The notes under the pieces were generated by a model. It had not been told where the DNA came from. It saw only the letters and a list, made by a program, of their open reading frames with translations, and made no database searches. Made by a program: the position numbers and the translations under genes. DNA of 64,000 nucleotides from Streptomyces eurocidicus. Its GTDB lineage: Bacteria > Actinomycetota > Actinomycetes > Streptomycetales > Streptomycetaceae. Location of the stretch: assembly GCF_002891295.1 (NCBI RefSeq), contig NZ_LGUI01000002.1, positions 310,001-374,000 on the forward strand. The letters are read 5' to 3'. Positions 1 through 11,246 of this stretch are shown here, one piece after another. The first letter of the stretch is position 1, and every line of letters starts with the position of its first letter.

Positions 1-5
1 GCCGC

Positions 6-3626
<3,621 letters not shown>

Positions 3627-3654
3627 GCCCGCGCGGCCCCGGCAGGACCGGCGG

Positions 3655-4404
3655 CTACGCCAGGTAGCCGCCGTCGATGTCGAGGACGGCCCCGGTGACG
3701 AACGACGCGCCGGGGCCTGCGAGGAAGGCGATGCCGGCGGCTATCTCCTCCGGCCGCCCGAACCGCCCCAGGGCGTTGCCCGCCCGCTGCGCGTCGGCGA
3801 ACGGGCCCTCCGGCGGGTTCATGTCCGTCGCCACGGAACCCGACTGGACGACATTGACGGTGATGCCGCGCGGTGCCAGGTCACGGGCCGCGCCCTTGCT
3901 GTAGGCGACCAGCGCGGCCTTGGACGCCGCGTAGTCCGCCATGCCCGCGAAGCCCGGCCGGACGGCGAGGTTGGAGCCGACGGTGACGATCCGTCCGTCG
4001 TCGGCGAGCACCCTGGCGGCGGCCCTGATCGCGGCCTGTACCCCGCGGACGTTGACGGCGAACAGCCGGTCGACGGCCTCCGGGTCGACGCCGGGGTCGT
4101 CGACCCGGCCGGAGAACGCCGTCCCCGCGTTGTTCACCAGCACGTCCAGCCGCCCGAACTCGGCCGCCACGGCCCCGACGAGGGCGGCCACCTGCCCCTC
4201 GTCGCCCTGGTCGGCCCGGTGCGCCGACGCCCGTACGCCCATGGCCGTCAGATCCGCGACGACCTCCCGCGCCTTGCCGGGCGAGGCGACGTAGGAGATC
4301 GCCACGTCCGCGCCCTGCCCGGCGAGCGCCCGCGCCGTCGCGGCGCCGATCCCGCGCGAACCGCCCGTCACCAGTGCCACCTTGCCGGTCAGCAGCTTCG
4401 TCAT
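3655..4404 (-). CDS. SDR family oxidoreductase (3-oxoacyl-ACP reductase-like)
   Basis: A 249-residue classical short-chain dehydrogenase, a cytosolic NAD(P)(H)-dependent oxidoreductase of unknown substrate. It has the Rossmann motif TGGSRGIG near residue 12, NNAG near residue 86, a catalytic Ser in the TVGSN strand, the YxxxK pair in YAASKAAL, and the C-terminal SFVTGAVLDIDGG signature. I chose the ATG at 4404, preceded by GGGAGA at good spacing, over the in-frame TTG at 4416. The gene converges on cobN. Two TetR-type boxes lie just upstream, so a TetR repressor encoded outside this window probably controls it. The family is certain; the substrate cannot be read. Confidence 0.93.
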   Translation of the reverse strand: MTKLLTGKVALVTGGSRGIGAATARALAGQGADVAISYVASPGKAREVVADLTAMGVRASAHRADQGDEGQVAALVGAVAAEFGRLDVLVNNAGTAFSGRVDDPGVDPEAVDRLFAVNVRGVQAAIRAAARVLADDGRIVTVGSNLAVRPGFAGMADYAASKAALVAYSKGAARDLAPRGITVNVVQSGSVATDMNPPEGPFADAQRAGNALGRFGRPEEIAAGIAFLAGPGASFVTGAVLDIDGGYLA

Positions 4405-4421
4405 CGTGTCTCCCAAGTTTT

Positions 4422-4463
4422 GTACCGGTCGGTCTCGGCACGACTGTATCGTACTGATCAGTC
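4422..4463. promoter_or_regulatory. Pair of TetR-type operator boxes
   Basis: The 13-mers GTACCGGTCGGTC (4422-4434) and GTACTGATCAGTC (4451-4463) differ only by three transitions and start 29 bp apart. The second contains the perfect palindrome ACTGATCAGT. Boxes of this kind are typical of TetR repressors that control SDR genes in actinomycetes. They lie 18-59 bp upstream of the SDR start and also upstream of the VWA gene promoter, so either or both divergent genes may be controlled. No TetR gene is present nearby. Confidence 0.6.
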
Positions 4464-4482
4464 CAAAACTTCCACGCGCCGT

Positions 4483-4511
4483 TTGGTCGCGCCCCCGGTG
4501 ATCACTAGGAT
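4483..4511 (+). promoter_or_regulatory. HrdB-like promoter of the VWA operon
   Basis: TTGGTC (4483-4488) and TAGGAT (4506-4511) are separated by exactly 17 bp, matching the Streptomyces housekeeping sigma consensus. Transcription would begin about six or seven bases after the -10 box, at or within a base of the ATG at 4518, which suggests a leaderless mRNA. An AGGA at 4507-4510 could alternatively serve as a ribosome site if transcription starts further upstream. Confidence 0.5.
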
Positions 4512-4517
4512 CTCCGG

Positions 4518-5780
4518 ATGATCATCACAAAACGGCTCGCGGCGGGCGCGTGCGCCCTGCTCGCCGCGCTGGCCGCAGGAATCGCCCCGGCGAGCGCCGC
4601 CGACGGCCCCTCGAAGAACTCGCCCAAGGTCGAGCTGGTGCTGGACGTCAGCGGCTCGATGCGGGCCACCGACCTGGACGGCCGGTCGCGCATGTCGGTC
4701 GCCAAGGAGGCGTTCGGCGAGGTGATCGACGCGGTCCCGAGCGGGGTGCGGCTGGGCATCCGCACCCTCGGCGCCGACTACGCCGGTGACGACCGGACGC
4801 TCGGCTGCAAGGACAGCAAGCAGCTCTACCGCGTCGGCCCGGTCGACCGCACCGAGGCCAAGACGGCCGTCGCGACCCTCCAGCCCACCGGCTGGACGCC
4901 GATCGGCTACGCCCTGCGCGGCGCCGACCAGGACCTGGGCACCGACGGCGGCACCCGCCGCATCGTGCTCATCACCGACGGCGAGGACTCCTGCGGCCAG
5001 CCCGACCCGTGCGACGTGGCGCGCGAACTCGCCGCCAAGGGCACGCACCTGACCATCGACACGCTGGGTCTCGCCCACGACGACAAGACCCGTGAGCAGC
5101 TGAGCTGCATCGCCGAGGCCACCGGCGGCACGTACACCTCCGTGCAGCACAAGGACGAGCTCTCCGGCCGTATCAAGCAGCTGGTCCGCCGGGCCGAGGT
5201 GCCCGTCGAGACCCCCAAGCCCGTCAACGGCGCGACCGAGTGCGCCAAGGCGCCCGAGCTCGGCGCCGGCCTCTGGACCGACCGGGCCACGTTCTCCGAG
5301 CACCGCTGGTACAAGGTTCAGGTCAAGCCCGGCCAGGAGCTGCGCACTTCGGTGAGCGTCGGCGCCGACCGCGCCGTCGACCGGGACTACGGCGTACTGA
5401 TCCGGGCCGTCGGCCCGGGCGGCCGGGAGCTGGTGCGCGGCAGCGACGCCGGCAGCGGGCGGACGGACGTGATGTCGTCCGGTCTCCGCTACCCCGTCGG
5501 CAAGAGCGGCGACGACGACAAGGACGAGGAGGCCCGGACGGTCTGCCTGGAGGTCTCGCACTCCTTCTCGGCGCCCGCCTCGGTCAAGCGCGACCCGGGC
5601 CTGCCCGTCGAGCTGGCCGTCGACCTCGTGAAGTCCCCCGACAGCCCCTCCGACATCGCGGCCTTCGGCCTGGGCCGGGGCTGGGTGCTGCTGGCCGTCC
5701 TCGTGCTGACCGGGCTGATCGCCGGGCTGGTGTGGGGCTGGGTGTCCCGTTGGCGCGTGTCGGTGTGGAGGGCGAACTGA
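4518..5780 (+). CDS. Secreted, membrane-anchored VWA-domain protein
   Basis: A 420-residue exported protein. It has a Sec signal peptide (about residues 1-27, ending ASA-A), then a von Willebrand factor A domain (about 38-220) with the metal-ion-dependent adhesion site DVSGS, a downstream Thr in TGWTPIG, and ITDGED as the third MIDAS element. A beta-rich region follows, then one transmembrane helix (about 392-412, WVLLAVLVLTGLIAGLVWGW) and a short basic tail. The VWA domain would therefore face the outside and bind a protein or ligand through a divalent metal. Its stop codon overlaps the start of the next gene (ATGA), so the two are translationally coupled and probably act together. The precise function is unknown. 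Confidence 0.88.
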   Translation: MIITKRLAAGACALLAALAAGIAPASAADGPSKNSPKVELVLDVSGSMRATDLDGRSRMSVAKEAFGEVIDAVPSGVRLGIRTLGADYAGDDRTLGCKDSKQLYRVGPVDRTEAKTAVATLQPTGWTPIGYALRGADQDLGTDGGTRRIVLITDGEDSCGQPDPCDVARELAAKGTHLTIDTLGLAHDDKTREQLSCIAEATGGTYTSVQHKDELSGRIKQLVRRAEVPVETPKPVNGATECAKAPELGAGLWTDRATFSEHRWYKVQVKPGQELRTSVSVGADRAVDRDYGVLIRAVGPGGRELVRGSDAGSGRTDVMSSGLRYPVGKSGDDDKDEEARTVCLEVSHSFSAPASVKRDPGLPVELAVDLVKSPDSPSDIAAFGLGRGWVLLAVLVLTGLIAGLVWGWVSRWRVSVWRAN

Positions 5781-6544
5781 TGAGGATCACGACCATGGCA
5801 CGGCCGGCGGCGGCCGTACTGCTCGCCGCCGCCACCCTGTTCACCACGGCGGGCGCGGCCACCGCGGCCTCCCCGAGCCCGGCCGTCTCCGGCGGCGAGG
5901 ACGGGGCGCCCACCGAGGCGGGCACCACCTTCCGTACCGCCACCCCCGTCAAGCAGGGGCAGAAGGCCACCGCCGGCGCCTCCACGGGTGACTACCTGTA
6001 CTGGCAGTTCCCGGCCGGCGCCGCCCAGCGGGCGACCGTCGACGCCACCGTCCAGCTTCCCGAGTCGGCCACCCGGCACGGCGGCGCCACCTGGCAGCTC
6101 GACGTCTTCGACGGCCTGCGCCGCCGCCAGGCGTGCGCCTCCGGCGAGCCGACAAAGCGCGCCTCGCAGCAGGACACCACCGTCAAGGTGACCTGCACGC
6201 TGCGGACCGTACGCCCCTGGGCCGACCGGTGGGCCAACGACCCGCTGCCCGGCGCCTACTACGTCCGCCTCACCGTCTCCGACATGCCCGACCAGGACCT
6301 CGGACTGCCTGTGAAGGCGGAACTCAAGGCGGATACCGAGGACGCGGGCGGCGCCCACGCCGAGGGCGGCGAGGTGGCGCCCCTGCACGCCGCCGCCGTC
6401 GCCGAGCCGGAGTCCGGCTGGAACGGCGGCTGGTGGTCGGCCCGCTGGGCGTGGACCGTCGGCGGGGCCGTGCTCGGCTCGCTCGCGGCCATCGGCGGCT
6501 ACAAGCTGACCCGCCACCCGCACCGGGCGGCGCGGCAGCAGTGA
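5780..6544 (+). CDS. Exported single-pass membrane protein, partner of VWA protein
   Basis: A 254-residue protein starting at the ATG that overlaps the upstream VWA stop codon. It has a signal peptide (about 1-30, ending ATAA), an extracytoplasmic region with Trp/Asp-rich beta strands (for example GDYLYWQFPAGAAQ), and a C-terminal transmembrane helix (about 220-243) followed by a basic tail. The extracytoplasmic part resembles the C-terminal half of the VWA protein in spirit (a carbohydrate-binding-like sandwich described by DYLYWQF), but I do not recognise a named family. Coupled translation and shared topology suggest a two-protein surface complex. Function unknown. Confidence 0.8.
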   Translation: MRITTMARPAAAVLLAAATLFTTAGAATAASPSPAVSGGEDGAPTEAGTTFRTATPVKQGQKATAGASTGDYLYWQFPAGAAQRATVDATVQLPESATRHGGATWQLDVFDGLRRRQACASGEPTKRASQQDTTVKVTCTLRTVRPWADRWANDPLPGAYYVRLTVSDMPDQDLGLPVKAELKADTEDAGGAHAEGGEVAPLHAAAVAEPESGWNGGWWSARWAWTVGGAVLGSLAAIGGYKLTRHPHRAARQQ

Positions 6545-6548
6545 CGGC

Positions 6549-6593
6549 CGGCGGTGAGCGCCCGGGGCCCCGTGCCGCGGGCGCTCACCGCCG
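6549..6593. terminator. Bidirectional hairpin between convergent genes
   Basis: A perfect 16-bp stem, CGGCGGTGAGCGCCCG at 6549-6564 pairing with 6578-6593 around a 13-nt loop. It lies immediately after the membrane-protein stop and contains the stop codon of the convergent protease gene, so it can terminate both transcripts. Confidence 0.7.
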
Positions 6594-7505
6594 CGCGGGC
6601 GGGTCCCCGGCCACCGCGTGCCGGTAGAGCGTGCGCAGGGCCTCAGTGAAGTACGAACTGTAGGAGATGTCCGGGGTGTCGCCGCCGGTGTGGTAGCCGC
6701 CGATCACCCCGATCACCGCGTAACCGTCGCGCCCGCGCACCAGGAACGGCCCGCCCGACGTGCCGCCCACATAGCCCGCGCAGGCGATCTCCAGGAAGTC
6801 GCCCGGGGCCTTGGGGTCGGTGCTGGTGTACCGGTGCGTGGTGGAGCGGCACGTCAGCGGCTTCGGGTAGGTGGCGTCGCTGTTGCCCGGATAGCCGATC
6901 AGCCGTACGTCGCCGTGGCGGTACCCCGGCCGGATCCGGAGGTCGAAGCCGCCGACCGCGTCCTCCACGTCCGTGCCGTCGGCCCGCTCGCCGACCCGCA
7001 CCACCGTGAAGTCCCAGCGCGCGCCGCCGTCGGTGCCCAGGTCGTAGTACCGCTGGTCGATGTGGACGGCCGTCACCGGGAAGACCCCGTGCGGCTTGAG
7101 CCCGTCGTGGTACTGCGGCACGAACGACAACTGCTTCCTGGGATCCGGTGAGCGCAGGCAGTGGGCCGCGCTGACCGCGAGGTCGTGGTGCGGGCTCCGG
7201 ACGACCGTACCGCCGCAGAACCGGCCGGTGTTCTGGCCGTCGGTCCAGAAGAACGTGCCCACCTGGGGCAGCCCGTCGAAGGGCCGGCTGGGCGGCACGG
7301 GCGCACCGGGGGCGGGCCGGTCCGGGAGCCGCTTCGTGTCCACGGCCGGCCGCGCGGCGGCCATGCGCGCGGGGGTCCAGTAGGCGGCGGCCGAGACGGC
7401 GGCCGGGGACCCGGCCGGGGCAGCGACCGCCGGGGCGGTCAGGGTCGTGGCCAGCAGCCCGGCGAGCACGGTGACCAGGCCGCGGAGGGCGAGGGGTCTG
7501 CGCAT
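6585..7505 (-). CDS. Secreted trypsin-like serine protease
   Basis: A 306-residue exported S1-family (V8/glutamyl-endopeptidase-like) protease. It has a signal peptide (about 1-30, ending AVAA), a likely propeptide, then the catalytic His in SAAHC (about residue 116), Asp in WDFTVVRV (about 165) and Ser in GGTSGGPF (about 252). FCGGTVV before the His is the usual disulfide-bearing strand. The start at 7505 has GGAGAGGA about ten bases upstream. It probably degrades or processes extracellular protein; specificity cannot be read. It converges on the VWA operon and shares its terminator hairpin. Confidence 0.9.
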   Translation of the reverse strand: MRRPLALRGLVTVLAGLLATTLTAPAVAAPAGSPAAVSAAAYWTPARMAAARPAVDTKRLPDRPAPGAPVPPSRPFDGLPQVGTFFWTDGQNTGRFCGGTVVRSPHHDLAVSAAHCLRSPDPRKQLSFVPQYHDGLKPHGVFPVTAVHIDQRYYDLGTDGGARWDFTVVRVGERADGTDVEDAVGGFDLRIRPGYRHGDVRLIGYPGNSDATYPKPLTCRSTTHRYTSTDPKAPGDFLEIACAGYVGGTSGGPFLVRGRDGYAVIGVIGGYHTGGDTPDISYSSYFTEALRTLYRHAVAGDPPARR

Positions 7506-7725
7506 GGGACGATTTCCTCTCCGAACGTGGGCGGGGAGCGTGTCATCGTCCTACGGGGCGAACGGTGCCGGGGAGACGCCGACGCGCCAGAAACGTAAGG
7601 GATTTCATCTTTCGACCGGTGGGCCGTGTGCCGCGCGGACCTCGCCCGACGGGCGGTCGGCAGGGGCCGGGAGGGCCCGCCGGGGCCTGGGGGACATGTC
7701 CCGGCGGGCGGGGGATCAGGAAGCG

Positions 7726-7803
7726 ATGCACACCGTGAAGATGTGCATGATGGCACTGAACAACGACTTGCCTCTCAACGTGCTGACGGATACGTACAGT
7801 TGA
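7726..7803 (+). CDS. Possible 25-residue peptide ORF
   Basis: A short reading frame beginning MHTVKMCMMALNNDLPLN and ending TDTYS. AGGAAG lies just upstream of the ATG. Its codons are far less GC-biased than neighbouring genes and it sits alone in the gap between two minus-strand genes. No family is recognised. It could equally be chance in an AT-richer stretch, so this is a candidate only. Confidence 0.22.
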   Translation: MHTVKMCMMALNNDLPLNVLTDTYS

Positions 7804-7935
7804 ACTGGCGTCATATATTCATACAACGCCCCGGCAGAATATACGTATCCGGTTACGGGTCAAGATTCTCGATCAAGAGAACCTCAGTTCGGTCGATTCT
7901 TGATCGATATCGTTTGATCTTGTCCTGCTCAGGCG
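7804..7935. other. AT-rich island with GATC-containing inverted repeats
   Basis: This stretch is far more AT-rich than the rest of the window (for example CATATATTCATACAAC, AGAATATACGTATCC). It contains several related blocks built on TCTTGATCG. CGATCAAGA at 7870-7878 pairs with TCTTGATCG at 7898-7906 around a 19-nt loop that includes the SARP stop codon region. It could act as the SARP terminator. The last codons of the SARP gene lie in this island. Confidence 0.45.
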
Positions 7936-10900
7936 GTTCCTGATCGACACCGCCGTCCTCTTCAACTCCCGCGCCTCCACCGGCGCCCCCGTCGCCGCCC
8001 GCAGCTCCGCCAGCCGGTCCAGCGTCTTCGCCTCCTCCAGCGGCGACTCCACCCGCCGGTTGACGGCGAGCGCCGCCGTCAGGTGCTCGTCCGCCTCGCG
8101 GAAGCGCCCGGTGCGGATCTCGGCCGCGGCGAGGTCGCGCAGGGCGTGCCCCTCCTCCTGGGCCGCGCCGATCCGCCGTGCCAGGGCGAGCGCCGCCCAC
8201 TGGTGGGCCATGTCCTCCTCGTTCCGGCCCGCCCGGCCCAGCGCCAGGCCGAGCACGTTGAGGGCGATGGACTCGTGGCGCCGGTCCGCGATGTCGCGGA
8301 AGGTGGCCAGGGCCTGCCGGCACAGGGCCAGCGACTGCTCCACCTCGCCCGGTTCCAGCAGTGCGTGCGCCAGGTTCATCTCGACCGCCGCCCGGTTGGC
8401 GCGGCTGCCCACGGCCCGGGCGAGGGCCAGTGCCTGGGTGTACGCGCGGATCGCCCGGTCCCCCAGGCCCAACAGGGTGTAGATCTCCCCGGTGTTGTTC
8501 AGGGCCTGGCACTGACCCCGGCGGTCGTCGATCTCACGGAAGCGGGCGAGGGCGTCGAGGAAGCACTCCAGCGCCTCCGGGTGCCGTCCCAGCTCCAGCA
8601 GGACGAACCCCATGTTGTTGAGGCAGCGCGCCTGCTGTAATCGGTCGCCGGTGCGCATGTGGATCGACAGCGCCTCCTGGACGAAGGCCAGCGCCTCGTG
8701 GTTGCGCCCCGTGTACAGATGCGGCAGCGCGAGGCAGCGCAGCGCCTCGGGTTCGGCCTCGCGGTCGCCGGTGACCCGGGCCAGGGCGAGCGCCCTGCGC
8801 GCCTCGGCGATGGCCTCGTCGTAGCGCGCCGCGGTGTTGCGGACGGCGCTGAGGTCGAGCAGGGAGCGGGCCTCGGCCCGGCGGTCCGCCGCTTCGCGCC
8901 AGTGCGCCACGGCCCGCTCGTGCAGTGGTTCGGCCACCGTCCAGAGGCCCTCGGACTCCAGGAACCCGCCGAGGACGTGGGCGAGCGGCGCGGCTTGGCC
9001 CGGCGGGGCGCACCGCCGCGCGTGGTCGAGGAGCGCGAGCAGGTTGGCGGCCTCGGTGGCGAACCACTCCCGCGGACCCGCCGGGTCCAGCCACGAGGGC
9101 GCCTCGGCGGGCGGCCGCGCGAGGGTGACGGGGGTACGGACGCGGTGCGGGAACAGCGCGCGGTCGGCGCGGTCCGCGCAGAACAGGTAGTAGTCCGTCA
9201 TGCGCCGCACGGCCCGTTCGTCGTCCCCGGGGTCCTCGCCCCGCTCGTCCGCCGCGAGCGTACGGGCGTACTCGCGCAGTAGGTCGTGGATGCGGTAGCG
9301 GTACGGGGTGGGCTCCTCCAGCAGGTGGAAATTCAGCAGGTCTTCCAGTACGAGCTCGGTCTCGTCGAACGGGAGCCCGGTGAGCGCGGCGGCCGCGTAG
9401 ACGCCGAACTCCGAGCCGATGTGCAGGCTGAGCCGGTGGAACGCGCTCTGCTGCACCGGGGTCAGGGACCGGTGGGAGAAGGCGAACGCCCGGGCCAGGT
9501 CCCGGGAGCCGTCACGGATCTCGGCGAGCCGGCCCGGTCGCGAGAGCCGGTCCACGAGGTCGCGCGCCGTCCAGGAGCCGTGGCACAGGAAGCGGCTGGC
9601 CGCCATCTCGATGGCCAGCGGGAGGTAGCCGCACAGCCGGACGATCTCGGCCGTCCGCTCCTCGTCCGCCGGGCGCCGGGCCCCGACGCGGTCCTGGAAG
9701 AGGGCGATCGCCTCGGCCCGGCGCAGGACGTCCAGGGAGATCGGACGGACGCCGGGCAGGCCGGTGAGCCGCCGTCTGCTGGTGATGACGAGCTGTGAGG
9801 GGGTGGCGCCGGGGAGCAGCGGGAGCACCTGCTCGGGCCCGGCGGCGTCGTCCAGCACGACGATCGCGCAGCGGTCGGCCAGGACCGTGCGCCACAGCGC
9901 CGTCAGCTCGTCCAGGTGCCTCGGGAGCCCGTCCGCCGGCACGCCGAGCAGCCGCAGGAGCCGGCCCAGCGCGGCCTCCGGGGTGAGCGGCTCCTGGAAG
10001 GACGCGTGCGCGCCGAGGTTGAGGTAGAGGCGCCCGTCCGGGAAGCGGTCCCGCAACTCGTGCGCGGCGTGGACGGCGAGGGCCGTCTTGCCGACGCCGG
10101 CCATGCCGTCGATCGCCTCCAGGGCCACGACGGCGCGCGGGGTGCCCGACGCCGGGGTCAGGGCGGTGGCGAGCCGGTGCAGCTCGTCCGTCCGGCCCAC
10201 CCAGGGGATGTCGTGCGGCAGGTTGTCGGGCACGGCCGGCCGCTCCCCGGCCCGTTCGGCCGCGCCCGCGCGGGGCAGCAGCTGGATCGCCGGCGAGCCG
10301 TTGAGGATGCCGTGCTGGACGCGCTGGAGCTCCTCGCCGGGGTCGGTGCCGTGCTCGGTGACCAGCCGGTGGGTGAGCTGCCGGAGCAGCTGGGTCGCCT
10401 CGGCGGTGCGGCCGCAGCCGTGCAGGGCCAGCGCGAGGTGCCCGGCCAGCGACTCGTGGGTGGGGTGCCGGCCGGCGAGCGCCGACAGCTCGGGCACGGC
10501 GTCGGCGAAGCGGCCCAGCCGCAGGTCGAGTCCGGCCCGGGTGAGGGCGGCCGCCAGGCCCGCGGCCTCGGCGGTGGCGCGCACGTGCTCGGCCCAGGAG
10601 CCGGACAGCCCGGTCAGCGGCTCGCCGCGCCACAGGCCGCCCGCCTCGTCCAGCAGCCGGAGCGCCTGCTCGGCGTCGCCGCTCTCCGCCAGCGCGCGGG
10701 CCCGTGCGGTCAGGCTCAGATAGCGGCGCAGGTCGACGGACTCGGGGTCGGCCTCCAGGACGTACGCGTGGGCGTGGTTGGTGAGCACCGGCGCGCCCGG
10801 ACCGCCGACCTTGCGGAGCGCGGTGCGGATGCGGGAGGCGTAGGTGTAGAGGTTCTCCCGCGCGCGCCGGGGCGGGTCGTCGTCCCAGACCCGGTGGATC

Positions 10901-11034
10901 AGGGTGTCCAGGCCCACCGGGCGGCCCACGTCGTGGGCCAGCGCCGCGAGCGTACAGCGGGCCTTGCCGGAATCCAGTCCGCTGCGCCGCCCGTCGGCCC
11001 GCATCTCGATGGTGCCCAAGAGCCGGAACTCCAC
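7873..11034 (-). CDS. AfsR-like SARP regulator (BTAD, NB-ARC, TPR)
   Basis: A 1053-residue cytoplasmic regulator with AfsR architecture. It begins with an OmpR-type winged helix (about 1-90, starting VEFRLLGTIEM), then a bacterial transcriptional activation domain (about 95-240), an NB-ARC ATPase with P-loop GMAGVGKTAL (about 309-318) and Walker B IVVLDDA, a winged-helix linker, and a long TPR superhelix (about 640-1000). Such proteins activate secondary-metabolite or developmental promoters after ATP-driven oligomerisation. I chose the GTG at 11034 because GGAAGGGG lies seven bases upstream and it removes 20 unconserved residues from the longer frame. No biosynthetic cluster adjoins it. The last dozen residues (DIDQESTELRFS) are encoded by AT-rich DNA and may be a late extension. 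Confidence 0.93.
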   Translation of the reverse strand: MEFRLLGTIEMRADGRRSGLDSGKARCTLAALAHDVGRPVGLDTLIHRVWDDDPPRRARENLYTYASRIRTALRKVGGPGAPVLTNHAHAYVLEADPESVDLRRYLSLTARARALAESGDAEQALRLLDEAGGLWRGEPLTGLSGSWAEHVRATAEAAGLAAALTRAGLDLRLGRFADAVPELSALAGRHPTHESLAGHLALALHGCGRTAEATQLLRQLTHRLVTEHGTDPGEELQRVQHGILNGSPAIQLLPRAGAAERAGERPAVPDNLPHDIPWVGRTDELHRLATALTPASGTPRAVVALEAIDGMAGVGKTALAVHAAHELRDRFPDGRLYLNLGAHASFQEPLTPEAALGRLLRLLGVPADGLPRHLDELTALWRTVLADRCAIVVLDDAAGPEQVLPLLPGATPSQLVITSRRRLTGLPGVRPISLDVLRRAEAIALFQDRVGARRPADEERTAEIVRLCGYLPLAIEMAASRFLCHGSWTARDLVDRLSRPGRLAEIRDGSRDLARAFAFSHRSLTPVQQSAFHRLSLHIGSEFGVYAAAALTGLPFDETELVLEDLLNFHLLEEPTPYRYRIHDLLREYARTLAADERGEDPGDDERAVRRMTDYYLFCADRADRALFPHRVRTPVTLARPPAEAPSWLDPAGPREWFATEAANLLALLDHARRCAPPGQAAPLAHVLGGFLESEGLWTVAEPLHERAVAHWREAADRRAEARSLLDLSAVRNTAARYDEAIAEARRALALARVTGDREAEPEALRCLALPHLYTGRNHEALAFVQEALSIHMRTGDRLQQARCLNNMGFVLLELGRHPEALECFLDALARFREIDDRRGQCQALNNTGEIYTLLGLGDRAIRAYTQALALARAVGSRANRAAVEMNLAHALLEPGEVEQSLALCRQALATFRDIADRRHESIALNVLGLALGRAGRNEEDMAHQWAALALARRIGAAQEEGHALRDLAAAEIRTGRFREADEHLTAALAVNRRVESPLEEAKTLDRLAELRAATGAPVEARELKRTAVSIRNRLSRTRSNDIDQESTELRFS

Positions 11035-11246
11035 CTGCGCCCCTTCCGTCGGGACGTCCGATCGGAGGGATGAGCATGACACAGCGTCAAACATTGGTGC
11101 CAGGTGGTGAAGGAGCGCCTTGAATTCGGTTGTTGCGCCGTCAGATGCGATCGGAACCGGTCCCGGAGGGGTAGGGCTCAGGCCAAGGATTGCCGAATGG
11201 CCATGTCATGTGCTTGCGAAGGCGTGGCCGTGCAGGGGGGAGGGAC

